Assembly: GCA_035235625.1 (NCBI GenBank)
Contig: CP141143.1
Coordinates: forward strand, 21,931,092 to 21,995,091
Reading direction: 5' to 3'
Length of the DNA stretch: 64,000 bases
Origin: Saururus chinensis
Taxonomy: Eukaryota > Streptophyta > Magnoliopsida > Piperales > Saururaceae
A model generated the notes under the pieces. It was not told where the DNA came from. It did not search any database and saw nothing but the letters and a program-made list of their open reading frames with translations. The position numbers and the translations under genes are program-made. The first letter of the stretch is position 1. Each line of letters starts with the position of its first letter. This document shows positions 38,160 through 49,600 of this stretch, piece after piece.

Positions 38160-38359
38160 TGACACCCCCTTCTGCTTCTCCCTCCCTCCCTCTTTTGCTC
38201 CCCCTCTCCCTTCTTCTCTGCTCTAGCTGCCATCAACTAGAGCCTCCCCCTTCCACTTCTTCTCAGCTCTGGCCTCTATCGATCAGAGCCTCCCCCCTTC
38301 TTCTCCCCCTCACCCTTCTTCTCCGATCCGGCCTCAATCGGCCGGAGCCCGTAGTTTTT

Positions 38360-38996
38360 TTTAATTATTTAGTATATTAGTGACGCTTTAAAAATGTCGC
38401 TACATTTTTTTATTTTATAAATTTTTATTAGAGACACTTTAAAAGTGTCGCTAATAAATTTTTATTTTTTATATTTTTTTTTATTAACGACGCTTAGTAA
38501 GCGTCGCTAATAAAATTAGCAACACTTTAAAAGTGTCACTAATAAATTTTTAATTTTTATAAAGTTTTTCTTTTTATTAGTGACGCTTATTATTATATAA
38601 GCGTCGCTAATAACTATATTTTATTTTTCAATTTCACAAAATTAATAGTCGATAAAAACTTCTAATTTTGTTTAAAATATTTTATTATTAGTGATGCATA
38701 AAGAATGTCGCTAATTATTAGCAATGTAAGTTAGTATGCATCGCTAATAATATCTTATTTGCGACACTCATTTATGCGATGCAAAAATGTCGATATTAGA
38801 GGCGTAAATATATGTGTCACTAATATTGCACTATTAGCGACATTTTTGTGTAAGCGTCGCTAATTAGTAGTAGCAACTTGACTTTTTTTTACGCTTTGTA
38901 TGCATCACTAATAGTCATTAGCAATGTTCACAGTACTATTAGTGATTGCTAAGTCACCATTCTCAACTACTTTAGTAATATCATTTTGTTGTTGTT
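38360..38996. repeat. Right subterminal array of GCGACGC motifs
   Basis: Repeated TTAGTGACGCTT, AAGCGTCGCTAAT and AAAGTGTCGCTAAT units in both orientations, the counterpart of 24422-24913. The shared motif at both ends supports one outer element spanning 24409-38996. Confidence 0.7.
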
Positions 38997-39059
38997 CTTT
39001 AAGATTATCTTTATGCTTACATAATGCTTACATGATGCTCCAACAACACATTATAATAG

Positions 39060-40180
39060 AAAGGAAATGAAAAATATTACTTATTGGCTTGTGATTTTTT
39101 ACAATGGCAACAAGTGTTAATTAAAAATAAAGAGCAAAACAATCACTGTAATGTGCATATTCATTTTCATTTTAAATAAGCATCTTTAATCCATTGAACT
39201 CACCTTCATGTTAGTTGTTTCATTATGAACTTATCCCTATAATCTTTGTATACTGAATCAATGCTTTGAAAACAATTATTCAATAGCTTTTTTAAGTTCC
39301 ATAATTGTTGTTTCTTTAACATATATAAAGCCAATAATATTCTCAATCACACAACCTCCTTTATCTGCCTAACATATAACAACAACCATTTGTTCTTTAA
39401 TGGATAAAATACGAGATTCATCAACCAAAATAGCAAGGAAGGGATCCCCAAGATCATTGATGATAAATGTTACAGTCTCCAATGAAAATGAATTTATAAT
39501 ATCTTTTTGAATACTTGGTGTCATTATTTTGTCATTTTGAGGAGCATTTTTTAGCACAACTTGCCCCACTTCATCATTTTTGCCTACAAGAAATTTTAAA
39601 ACTTTAAGAAAGCTTTTTTGTTTATATAAATCGTCTTATTAATCCCAAACACACAAAGGTAGGACTTTATTTGAAATAAACTAAGTGCACTCAATTGATG
39701 CCTCAACCAAGTAAGATATTCAAGTTTACTTTACTTTTCTTGCTTATAAATAATTGTTCGAATGTGTTGTTCTTGATTTAATAAGTCTTAACCCATCTTG
39801 TAAACTATATTATGAGAGTTGTCCACTTCTCCTTCATGAGAATTAATTCTTTGATACTTCTTCCAATTCTAAATCCTTTGACAACAAAAGCATCCTTACC
39901 TCCGAACTCCAAAAATCGATAACAATATAAACAAAATGCTACATCTTTATCTATGTTGTATTCTAACCAAGTAGGATGTTTATCAACCCCGTTGGTATTA
40001 AAGTGTCTTGGCACTCCTAAAAATCACTTTGAGGGAAAGAGTGATAGCGACCCTTTTGCAAATAATATCTCCCAACAATGTACTAGTCATTAGGATGAAA
40101 ATTTGAAATTGGAGTGCATAACCCATGATCGGTTTTAAGTTCATCCAAATTGACCCTTGAAACATGATTTTCAGTTTTTT
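39060..40180 (-). pseudogene. hAT-like transposase relic (TTF zinc finger and DUF4371)
   Basis: Reading the minus strand from about 40180 downward gives FHPND and YYLQKGRY motifs, then RHFNTNG, HPTWLEY, KDVAFCLYCY and FVVKGFR of the TTF-type zinc finger. GQVVLKNAPQND, IQKDIINSF, FLAILVDES, DKGGCVIENIIGF and GEFNGLK of DUF4371 follow. Stops and frame changes are spread throughout, and the C-terminal dimerisation region is absent or unreadable. This is the zinc finger MYM-type 1-like family of plant hAT-related elements, here an old relic just outside the CACTA-like element. Confidence 0.75.
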
Positions 40181-41679
40181 TAGTTTGATTCTTATGTTGG
40201 CATAGAACAAAGACACAAAAACTTTCTTTCGAGAAACTTATCCATTATTTAAGTGATCTGCTATAAAAACTTGTTAAAAAGTTTCAACAAGAATAAAATA
40301 TGATAAGATTGGACACTTTAATCACATAAGAGATGAAATATGCATACATTAAATGAAAATCTAATCATTTATTACCAATCAATGATGTAACCAATATGCT
40401 TGCCCATTGCCAAACAAATCAACTTTAAATTTAAAAAAATCCCAACTTTAGGTCACACACCCTCTTAAAATTGAATAATTACATAGATTATTAATGAATA
40501 CGTAAACATATGAAAAAATTAATTACTTACCTAGTGTTGATGAAATCTTAGTTATGTGTGTAGTCGTTGTTAGAGAGGAGTAGCAAAGAAGAGTAGATGA
40601 TGGAAGAGATTCCAAAAGAGCTGCAACATCTAATAGGACATCTGACAAGTTGGATTTTGATGAAGAACCAACAAGTAAAAAGTCGACCCTAGAAATCTTG
40701 GTCCAGATTGACTAGTGCTATGTTAGCCAAAATAAAATATAAATAAAGCATTTTGGTTCACTTGTACTTTTGAGGCCAAAACTCGAGAATTTTTTGTCAT
40801 TTTCTTTGGAACTTGTCCCCGGATCATCTTTTGAATTATCTTTTGGTGTGATGAGTCGAGCCACATTTGATTTTCAACCAACTTAGCCTTTTGTATGGTA
40901 TTGGGTTAGCCACTTTTTTACAATAGGGTCAACTAATAGACCCATCCCTCAGCCTAACAAGTTTTTTAAAAGGGGTTGCAAGCAAAACTCCAAAGAACGA
41001 GGTCATCTAACCCCAAAAGACTTCAATGTGGATCTATCCCCGATTGTATTGGCTAATTCCAAGATAAAAAATACTTGTTACATATACTTAGGTGAATCTA
41101 CTCTTTAACTTAGAATTTATAGGGTGATCTAAGTGATCAAAATTAGCAATTGAGCTTAAAGACTGTAGCTTCAAACAAATTAAAGTCAAATCAAGCCCTT
41201 GTGAAGGTTTCACATAAAGTGCTTAAAATCATAGGTATATACACTCTTGGATAACTTTCTAATATTTATTTTATTCTTTCTATATCCTATTGAAGTTGTC
41301 TATGAAATTAGAAAGAGTTAGAATTGAATTTAAAAAAATATAAACTTTTATAGGTTGCTCGATCGATCAATCAATTGCCCTTGGTCTATGCATATTCGAG
41401 TAAGTTGTGCACAATCGATCTGTTATTCTAAAACAAAATTTCTTCAAGCTCATTGATTGACCTTTGATGAAATTTTTTGATTTAGCCCTCTTTGATTCCT
41501 AGTTGGGAATAACTCTATTTTGAACACTTCCGCATTATAAATATGATTGTTCCATGATAACCTAATTGAGAAAAATTCTTCACATTGCTTAGGAACCCTA
41601 GTCCCAAGTCTAGAGTTCTTTTACCAACAATCTTCTCTATGGTAAGCCTCTCATTATTTGTCATGACCCATATTTCAAA
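40181..41679. other. No gene seen
   Basis: AT-rich DNA next to the hAT-like relic, perhaps part of that dead element. No open frame of note, tandem repeat or RNA gene was recognised. Confidence 0.4.
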
Positions 41680-42946
41680 ACCTTTTTAATAAAGGATGTG
41701 TGATAAATCACGAGAATTTTTTTATTTCTTATATACAAAACAATCATCCTATTAATTATTCAAGTCATAATAATCGGGGTTCACGAATACGAATATCAAA
41801 ATATATGATATTACTACACATGTCAAAAGTTAATAAATAGCATGTTAACTCTCTAAGTACAAGTCTATCATCTATCTGAAAATAAAAAATTAAGTAAAGT
41901 TGAATCTCACGTTAATAAATTAAATTACTAGTCTATCATCTATCTGAAAATAAAAAATTAAGTAAAGTTGAATCTCACGTTAATAAATTAAATTACTTAC
42001 AAAATTGTAAAAGTAAGAAACTAGATCACAATAATGTAACATCATCTTCAATCTCCCATCGATGTCCTAATCTCGCTAGTCCTCGCCTGAAGTACATATA
42101 ACCAACAAGACCAAACACTTATGGAACATCTCATCTCTTTCGAGGAAAGTTTTTAAAAGAATAAAAATATTAATTAATATTTTTTAGATTAGGCCAATAT
42201 CATCAAGATGTTAGTTGCCTACGTACTCATTGGACAATATCTTTAATGTTATTTCCAACAAAATCATATCTAGATGTAGTTCTACTTAGAAACTATAATA
42301 TCCCAAGAAACATAACATCAAACATGCAATGCTTAAGTATTTGAAACTAGCATACATTTGATGCAAGCCCATTAGTCGTTCCACTTGTTCTAATTTCACA
42401 ATCAATAACAAGCAATTATATTAATTATCTTACAAACCTTTATTAAATAATTCATATCCCCATATAATCTCAAAAACATATATACTCATCAAATGTCAAC
42501 CTAAGTGACAAATGATACAACCATCATAGACTACCTACAAAGGGTATCATCCATAGTGAAGCTCTGTAATCCACTACGAAGTGTCATCTCCCAACTTAGC
42601 CCCTAAGGATCTCACCAGAGTGAAAGGGCATGACCCACAAATGTACCTAAATAGAAGTGGTGAAGATGCCAACTAAGCAGAATGTCAGCAACTCAAATTG
42701 TGTGTATACTAAATAATATGGAATAGATCAATTGTGAGCAAAGGCTCATGCAGAGTTCCCTCCAACAGGGACGTGCAATGACACGATCAAATCAACAACT
42801 TATCAATAGAGCTAAGACTCTGAAAAACCATTCTGAACCCTATCTGTGCTCAAAAAATAAGTAAGGATTCAGAATTATTATCCTAAACCTTATCAGTCTC
42901 TTTGAGAATAAGGTCAAAACTCAGAATTGTTATCGGTTCATTAACT
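41680..42946. mobile_element. Decayed relative of the 42952 solo LTR
   Basis: Around 42185-42310 the text follows the same order as the LTRs at 28827 and 42952 but with many C-to-T/G-to-A differences: AGGCCAATATCATC for CGGGCCAACGTT, GTTAGTTGCCTACGTACTC, and CTAGATGTAGTTCTACTTAG for the GAACGTAGTTCTGCCTA stretch. This looks like an old, heavily deaminated copy. Its outer borders are not visible. The young solo LTR begins a few hundred bases farther on. Confidence 0.5.
41862..41997. repeat. Perfect 68-bp tandem duplication
   Basis: Two consecutive identical 68-bp copies (41862-41929 and 41930-41997) starting AGTCTATCATCTATCTG. The lack of differences suggests a very recent duplication, or an assembly artefact. 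Confidence 0.9.
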
Positions 42947-43540
42947 AAGGTTGTGACGACCCGACCCGAGCCGGGCCCACAAAATCGCTAATAGGAAATT
43001 TTCTCTTTCCTTGAGCCAGGAATCATCGTCTGAGTGCAAGAGGTACAACGTTCGTCTACGCACTACGGAGCTTTAAGGCTTCTTCGTACGTAGATTTAGG
43101 TTGTAACGAACACATACACACGACGAAGTTTCATAGTTCATCGCGTGTAAAACAAAATAAAACATATTATTATAATGATTTGGATCGGGCCAACGTTGCC
43201 TTGCCGTTGGTTGCCTACGTACGTATTGGATATTATCCCAATACGATCGGATCCGAACGTAGTTCTGCCTAATGGCTACTACATACTACAAACATCACAA
43301 AATTATACGTATAAAATACATATCTCCAAATATTTAATCGGAGTATACAAACACTCATCATATATCGGAGTCAAGCAGAAGTTAATAAATTAACGGAATC
43401 GTACATCTCGCTCTACCATAGAGCGGGATCGAAATCTCATACACGTATCTCGATCTATCATTGAGCCGAGACCGAGAACACAAATTACACGTCTCGCTCT
43501 ACCCTAGAGCGAGACCACACACGTCATATAAGTATACATC

Positions 43541-44140
43541 ATGGCATCTAGGCACATAGCATGGCATATAAGTACATAGCATGACATATAGGTACATAGC
43601 ATGACATATAGGCACATAGCATGGCATATAGGTACATAGCATAGTAAATAGGCACATAGCATGACATATAGGCACATAGCATGACATATAGGTACATAAC
43701 ATAGTATATCTGCACATAGCATGACATATAGGCACATAGCATAGTATATAGGCACATAGCATGGCATACAGGCACATAGCATAATATATAGGTACATAGC
43801 ATAGTATATAGGCACATAGCATGGCATATAGATACATAGCATAGTATATAGGCACATAGCATGGCATATAGGCATATAGCATAGTATATAGGCACATAGC
43901 ATGGCATATAGGTACATAGCATAGTATATAGGCACATAGCATGGCATACAGGCACATAACATAATATATAGGTACATAGCATAGTATATAGGCACATAGC
44001 ATGGCATATAGGTACATAGCATAGTATATAGGCACATAGCATGGCATATAGGCATATAGCATAGTATATAGGCACATAGCATGGCATACAAGTACATAAC
44101 ATAGTATATAGGTACATAGCATAGTATATAGATATATAGC
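43541..44140. repeat. Thirty-unit 20-bp tandem array with a 180-bp higher-order repeat
   Basis: Units of the type ATGGCATATAGGCACATAGC run for exactly 600 bp with no insertion or deletion. Variants alternate (ATGGCATATA or ATAGTATATA followed by GGCACATAGC or GGTACATAGC). The nine units at 43741-43920 recur as 43921-44100 with about five differences, a second-level duplication. Because 20 is not a multiple of 3, all three minus frames stay open and show the same 20-residue CYVPIYYAM-like repeat. I do not regard these frames as genes. Confidence 0.95.
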
Positions 44141-44854
44141 ATATAGGTATAGTAGCGGGATACAGAGTTGTTTACTGCCCTTATGTCTCGTATAGTAGAG
44201 GTACACGGAGTTGCTCACACGAGCATCCTTCCCTTCAGATCCGAAGATATTAGACGGAGCTTCCTCTAGCCTTCATACGTTCCTCATCTTGTACAGAAAG
44301 ACTACGTATAAATGTTCTCCTTACCGGAGACTCTTCTCGTTTCCTGTGCCTGTGAGTGGCGGACAGAACCTCCCCTAGTCTGAATTACTTCTCTTGATGT
44401 AGCTTGGCAACTTCGGACAGAATTCCGTCTTGCTCCGGGCCCATATTTCTTGTTCGTTGCTCGAGGATGACGGGTGGAGCATCTCCTTGTCTCAGGGTAT
44501 TTCCTCCTTATACGGTTTCCGAATCAAAGAACGGACCTCTCCATCGTGTAGAACATACTTGATTTAGTCAAGAACGCCTCTTGGACTGACTAAATCGGAG
44601 TTGGGATGACCAGAAACAGAGAAAACAAAGTTCGTCGGTGCATGAAGATAACGGGCAGGACCTCCTCTTGTCTTGGGACGTTTCCTCATCATACAGTCTC
44701 CAACTCGAAGAACGGACAGCTCCATTGCGTAGAACATACTCGATTTAGTAGGAAACGGGTCTTGAACGGCCTTAATCGGCCTCAGAACGGTCAGAAACGG
44801 GGGTAGAGAAGTTCTGGGTCAGAGAAGGAACGAAATGGGGTATATATAGACCCC

Positions 44855-45085
44855 CGAGCCGCCGAAACCGCGGCGCCGCGCCGCCAAATCCAGCGGCGCC
44901 GCTGTTTCGGTGGCGGCGCCCGCCGAAACCGCGCGCGGCTCGCGCCCGCGCTTTACGCGGGTCGCGTTCGCGCGCGGAACCGCGGCCCGCGCGAAACCGC
45001 GGCGCCCGCGGTAACGCGGGCGCGTGTTGTGCCGCGCTGCACTGGCTCGCGCTGCGGCGCGCGCCAGCCGCGCGCCGGCTAACCC
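44855..45085. other. CpG-rich block in the solo LTR
   Basis: A dense run of CGCG, GCGCC and AACCGCGGC words in an otherwise AT-rich area. The LTR-like block at 28827-30933 has a matching though less extreme CpG-rich part near 30230-30530. It is probably part of the LTR regulatory or transcribed region. The function is unknown. Confidence 0.7.
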
Positions 45086-46508
45086 ATTTTCCATATTTCT
45101 TTTTTTTATTTTTATACTTAAAATTACAAACGCGCGCATCTTTCTACCCCGGAATCGGATTTGCGCGTTCTAGGTACCGTTGGACTCGTATCGACGAGCC
45201 CTTTGATACCAACCCACTTAAAGTAGCAAACCACACTATTTCCAAGTGGGTCCCGCCTATAAAGCACGTTTCTCTAATATCGTAATTTCTGGTCCCGACC
45301 TCTGTTTCGCGCGTTCTTCGAATCATTATGCTCGTAATGCCAAGCTCTACCTGGCTACGGGTATTTCATCTAATGAAAACCCTTAATATTAATCTCAAAT
45401 TACCGAATTACCCTTAACCCTCCCGGGTTAAGCGTAACCGAAAAACGGGTCGTTACAAAGGTAAATTGTCAGGTTCAAGATCTTGTTCAATCTATGAACT
45501 AGTCTCATAACCCTATAAGTCTATTTTAGCCTTTATCTTGATTAGGTGTTGTCACCAAGATATCAAGCCCCATTAAGTAATCTTTCAATAATCTCAACTT
45601 CGTGATAAATTACTATTACAACATCAATTACAAATATTAAAGTAAATAAAAACATAAATAATGAGGGCCCACACAGGTCCCAACAAATAGTACTAACAAT
45701 GCTTAACTTTAATTATGACATTAGAAATCCTCGTGTTTATGTGCTCTAATTCTTCTAAGATTAGAAACATCTATTTTTATGGAAATAGTTATAATGCACC
45801 TAAGGACATTAGGATAATTTTTCTACATGGTATATTGTCCTCTCCTTTATTGGGTATCAAGTATTTGACCTCTTATGTGGTTTCACTCTCAAATTGGTTG
45901 CAAATATATTTATGTAAATGTGGGTTGGTCCGCTCACAGGGGTATTTCCATCATTTTTTTCAAGGTCTTCCCAAACTTCAATGGGCCTAAAATTGTTATT
46001 AAGAGTACTTGTTGATGTCATTAACCTGTGATAATTTAATAGACATTTTATGGGATTATAAACCCCGTAAACTGACTTAGTTCGATTTATGGTTAACTCT
46101 TAACCTTAGGGGTAACATAGTTAATTATTCACTTATTGGGATTTTTCCCCACCATGTGGCTTGATCTAAATTTGAACTACACCCTAACCTCCCACTAGGA
46201 TTTTTTTAAAATTTTAAAATCTACTCATAGGCCCTTGAACTAGAGCCTGAGTCTGGTAGTTAAATATTACTATAGTTCACTCATAAAGGTAAAATAGTCA
46301 TTTTATTACCAATGGGAATTTTCCCTTGGCCAAAAAACTCAGTCATAACAGTATTCATGTTTCTTTAGTAATTTCATAATTTTTATAAATTTATCTCAAG
46401 TCTTTGTCCCTCTGAACTAGAATTGGTTAATGGCACACTTTTTTTATTGAATTGGCCTAGGGAAAATTCAAAACCGGTAATCTTCAACCTTTACAAAATT
46501 CAGAATAG

Positions 46509-46695
46509 AGCACCTTATGCTCTATTCTAGATGGGGAAGATGAGATGGTGGGACAGACCTATGAAGGTCATGGCCTACCCTGCTTTTCTTTGTATAGACT
46601 AAGCACTTGATGCTTTGTTCTAGATGGGGAAGATGAGATGGTGGGACTGGACTGACCTCTAAAGGTCATTGCCTGCCCTAATTTTCTTTGTATAG
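46509..46695. repeat. Diverged tandem duplication, about 95 bp
   Basis: Two adjacent copies share GATGGGGAAGATGAGATGG, a GACCT...AAGGTCAT block and TTTTCTTTGTATAGA. They differ by several substitutions and small indels. No coding sense is seen. Confidence 0.8.
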
Positions 46696-49600
46696 AATAC
46701 ATAACTCGTTAGAAAATGTTTTCTAGTGATAGAATTTTTTCCCACTGCCATCTAAGAGAAAAACTCTCTTTTCACGGAGTTTAGAACACTTAAGGTTCTA
46801 AGTTGTCAATTGGTTTTTCCCATTGTAATCATCAATAAGAAAATCCCAAGGCATACTAATCTATTTACACAAGTTTTCCATCATTGCCTACAAACCTACA
46901 GTGAAAAATATCTCATGTACAAGTCATGAATTTCCACCAAATGTAAACAACAACTAATTGTACATGGCACCTAACATTGGTTATTATTGCTCAACCTTGT
47001 GTAAATGATAAAATCAGTCCAGGTAATAACAAAACCAAACATGATTTAATTAAATTAAATCAAACTTTATTGCCATAACAAGAAACATACATATAATACA
47101 CCCTTCTTGCCATTGAGCACATATATCAAAGGCTAACCATAGTATGAGATCTGATATTTGAATCCATTACCTTAAAAGAAAGTTTGCACAAATATACAAC
47201 TTAAACATTAATGATTTAGGCAAGAGTTTTCTCATCTCCAAGGCAAAACATGATAAAAGTAAGATATCTTTGATGAATTCAACTTCAACCCAAAAGTCTA
47301 AAGTTGGAAGAAAACTGTAGCAGCTACAATACTTGCGACCCCACACCATAGTTTCTCCCTTTGATTCCTGGTAATAGCAATCCCAAAATAGGATGGCACA
47401 TGAGGGACATAAAATAATCCCCTTCAAACATCTCTCCCTCTCTTCTATGTGTGCTTTCCCCTCTTTTTCCTTCTTCTCTCCCTCATTTGTCATAAACAAG
47501 TATTTATAGTTAATGGGGATTAGGTTCCTAATCCCCTAGGAATTTTGGGCCAGCTAAACCTGCATTAGGTAGCCTAATCGGGCCTCATAAACTTATTCTC
47601 ATCACTTTAGTTAATCGGGCCCACAGAGCATTAAAAGGTCCAATTGCACATCTAATACGGGTAAATAAGTCCAATGTATCATGTTCAACTTTGAATGGTC
47701 ATATCTCCCTCATTCGAACTCCCATTTGCGTATTCTTAGTAGTGTTTCAAGGCTCTTTATGTATTTAGGAAGTTATTCAAATAATAAATTCAAGGGGTCC
47801 AACACACTAGCTTCCACATGATTAAGTTTCAAAACCTAAAAATCATGGATATTACATTATCTATAGTCTTTGATTCAACAATCCTTCTATGAGACCATTC
47901 ATGAGTATTTGAGGATTGTTTGTGAGAGGGTGTCCAAAGCCTATGTTCTAAAAACTTGATCTTTTGCACTTTGAGTGTTTGGATTCCTAGAAAGTGATTC
48001 ATTTCTCATCCTTGGTTGATATCCGGAGTAATTAATCACTAGTGGAAGAATAGAACACAAATGACATGCCATAGAGATTGGTTCCACATGAAGTTGGAGG
48101 CTAGGACATCAAGTAAAATTATTGGATTGTGATTGTACTTGGGAAGGTGATTCTTATTCTTGAAAAAATATATTCTATAGCTATAGTGCATACTTTAAGT
48201 GGCCAAGAGAGGTCCTATCATCTTTTTACCCTAGTTGGGGCTTTTCACCCTAAATTGGTGTTTTTTATATGCTTGTGTTTAATTGTTTAATTGGGTTGAA
48301 TGTCATGACTATTGGTTTAATGATATATTGTATGTGTTAGTGAAATATTAATTTTTATGAAGAACTAGTTCATTAAATTGGTTCCTTGGGGTTTTGCAAT
48401 TTGATGAATATGATTTTTGTGTGGCTAAACATGCTAGAAGTGATATTTGGGTTGCATGCTCAAACCCTCAAACATAATAATTGAGAGAAATCCTACATAC
48501 TATGTGGCCTAAAACTGACGTCCTTGCCACGCATATCAAATCCTTTCTAAAAATTTACTCTTTTAGAGCACCAACATCACATGGATGTTAAGTTTATTGT
48601 ATACCCAGTGGAATAACTAGGCAAGAACCAATTTTAAAATTATTACATAAATAATTATACTAGTAAAGGCAATTCAAAATCAACCCTTATTACGAAGAAA
48701 AGAGGTTCAATAATGTCGTGACAACATCAAAGAAGTCTTCACGACTCCATGAAATGTATAGCACTCCATAAAACAATCTCAGACTCTTGCTAAAGACTAT
48801 TGCTCGCTCAATCCAAGCCAAAAGTTAAGGCCTACAAGGACTCATGGACCTAAATGGTTGTGATTTCTATCTTTCTATGATTATCAAAAACTATTTTGTT
48901 ACGTTGGATTGGAGTCATACTTCTTTTAAATCCCATTTAAACCACTCTCTAGTCTTGGGAAGATGCTATATAAACAATAATTCTCAAGCTTGGGGAACCA
49001 GAATCTCATGCTCCTTTTTCATACCATGAACCTCCTTTATGTGGTTTAATGGACCTTCTCTTAGGGCTAGAATGACACTTGGCACCCAAATCCTTAAGTG
49101 TCATATACTGGTATGCCCAAACCTAGGGTTTACTTACTCATTATTCACATGTTTTTCATCATGTGTTTCGATAATTACTTATGTGACACCCTATTTGTTC
49201 AAAGACAAAGTTATTTCTTTTTTATTTAATTGAAATTTTATTTTTAAAATATAGCAAGCCACCGACACATCTGTGGGCTATCGATGATATAATTCAATGT
49301 TATTGTCAACATGCATTGTCTGCTGATGATAACTATGTGCATTGGTTATTTTAGAAAATGATGTAGTTTCATAGTTTTAAGACTTCGTAAGTAGTTATTA
49401 TAGTATAAAATGGAGTAAAACTCAAAATTTAGGAAAAAGAGTAGTCCAAGGAGAGTGCCGGTGGGAAAGTATCTAGAGGCAGTTCGGGAGGAATGTGCAT
49501 TGGAGAAGAGAAAGAAGTTCACATATGTAGCATTGGATTGCAATCTACTCTTGAATTTTAAGAAAAAGTACTTAAATTTCTAGTTTTCTTCAAGTTCATG

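Larger units (their letters stand above)
24409..38996. mobile_element. CACTA-like non-autonomous transposon, interrupted by later insertions
   Basis: The left end begins CACTATAACAAAATATATC, the CACTA form. The inverse of the right end reads AACAACAACAAAATGATATT and aligns with it after a degraded start. Both ends are flanked by ctt (24406-24408 and 38997-38999), the 3-bp duplication expected for CACTA elements. Both subterminal zones are full of TAGCGACGC/GCGTCGCTA motifs in both orientations, another family hallmark. No CACTA transposase was found, so it would depend on a helper. Without the Mutator-like element (24923-33052) and the LTR-like block (35357-38159), about 3.6 kb remains. The right end is the weak point of this call. 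Confidence 0.6.
42952..45457 (+). mobile_element. Solo LTR (2.5 kb) with 5-bp target duplication AAGGT
   Basis: It begins TGTGACGACCCGACCC, ends ACGGGTCGTTACA, and is flanked by AAGGT at 42947-42951 and 45458-45462. There is no primer-binding site, internal coding region or second LTR, so it is a solo LTR left by recombination between two LTRs. The end sequence and length suggest a Ty3/gypsy element. It contains a 30-unit 20-bp array (43541-44140) and a CpG-rich block (about 44855-45085). The LTR-like block at 28827-30933 is a diverged member of the same family. Confidence 0.88.

Noticed and set aside
43499-44218. Three overlapping minus-strand open frames of about 190-240 codons with a CYVPIYYAM-like repeat
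   Set aside because: They are frame shadows of the 20-bp tandem array, whose unit lacks stops in these frames. There is no start context, splice logic or known domain, and they lie inside a solo LTR.
45715-45990. 91-codon frame on the plus strand
   Set aside because: No recognisable motif, splice partners or start context, and it is flanked by transposon debris.
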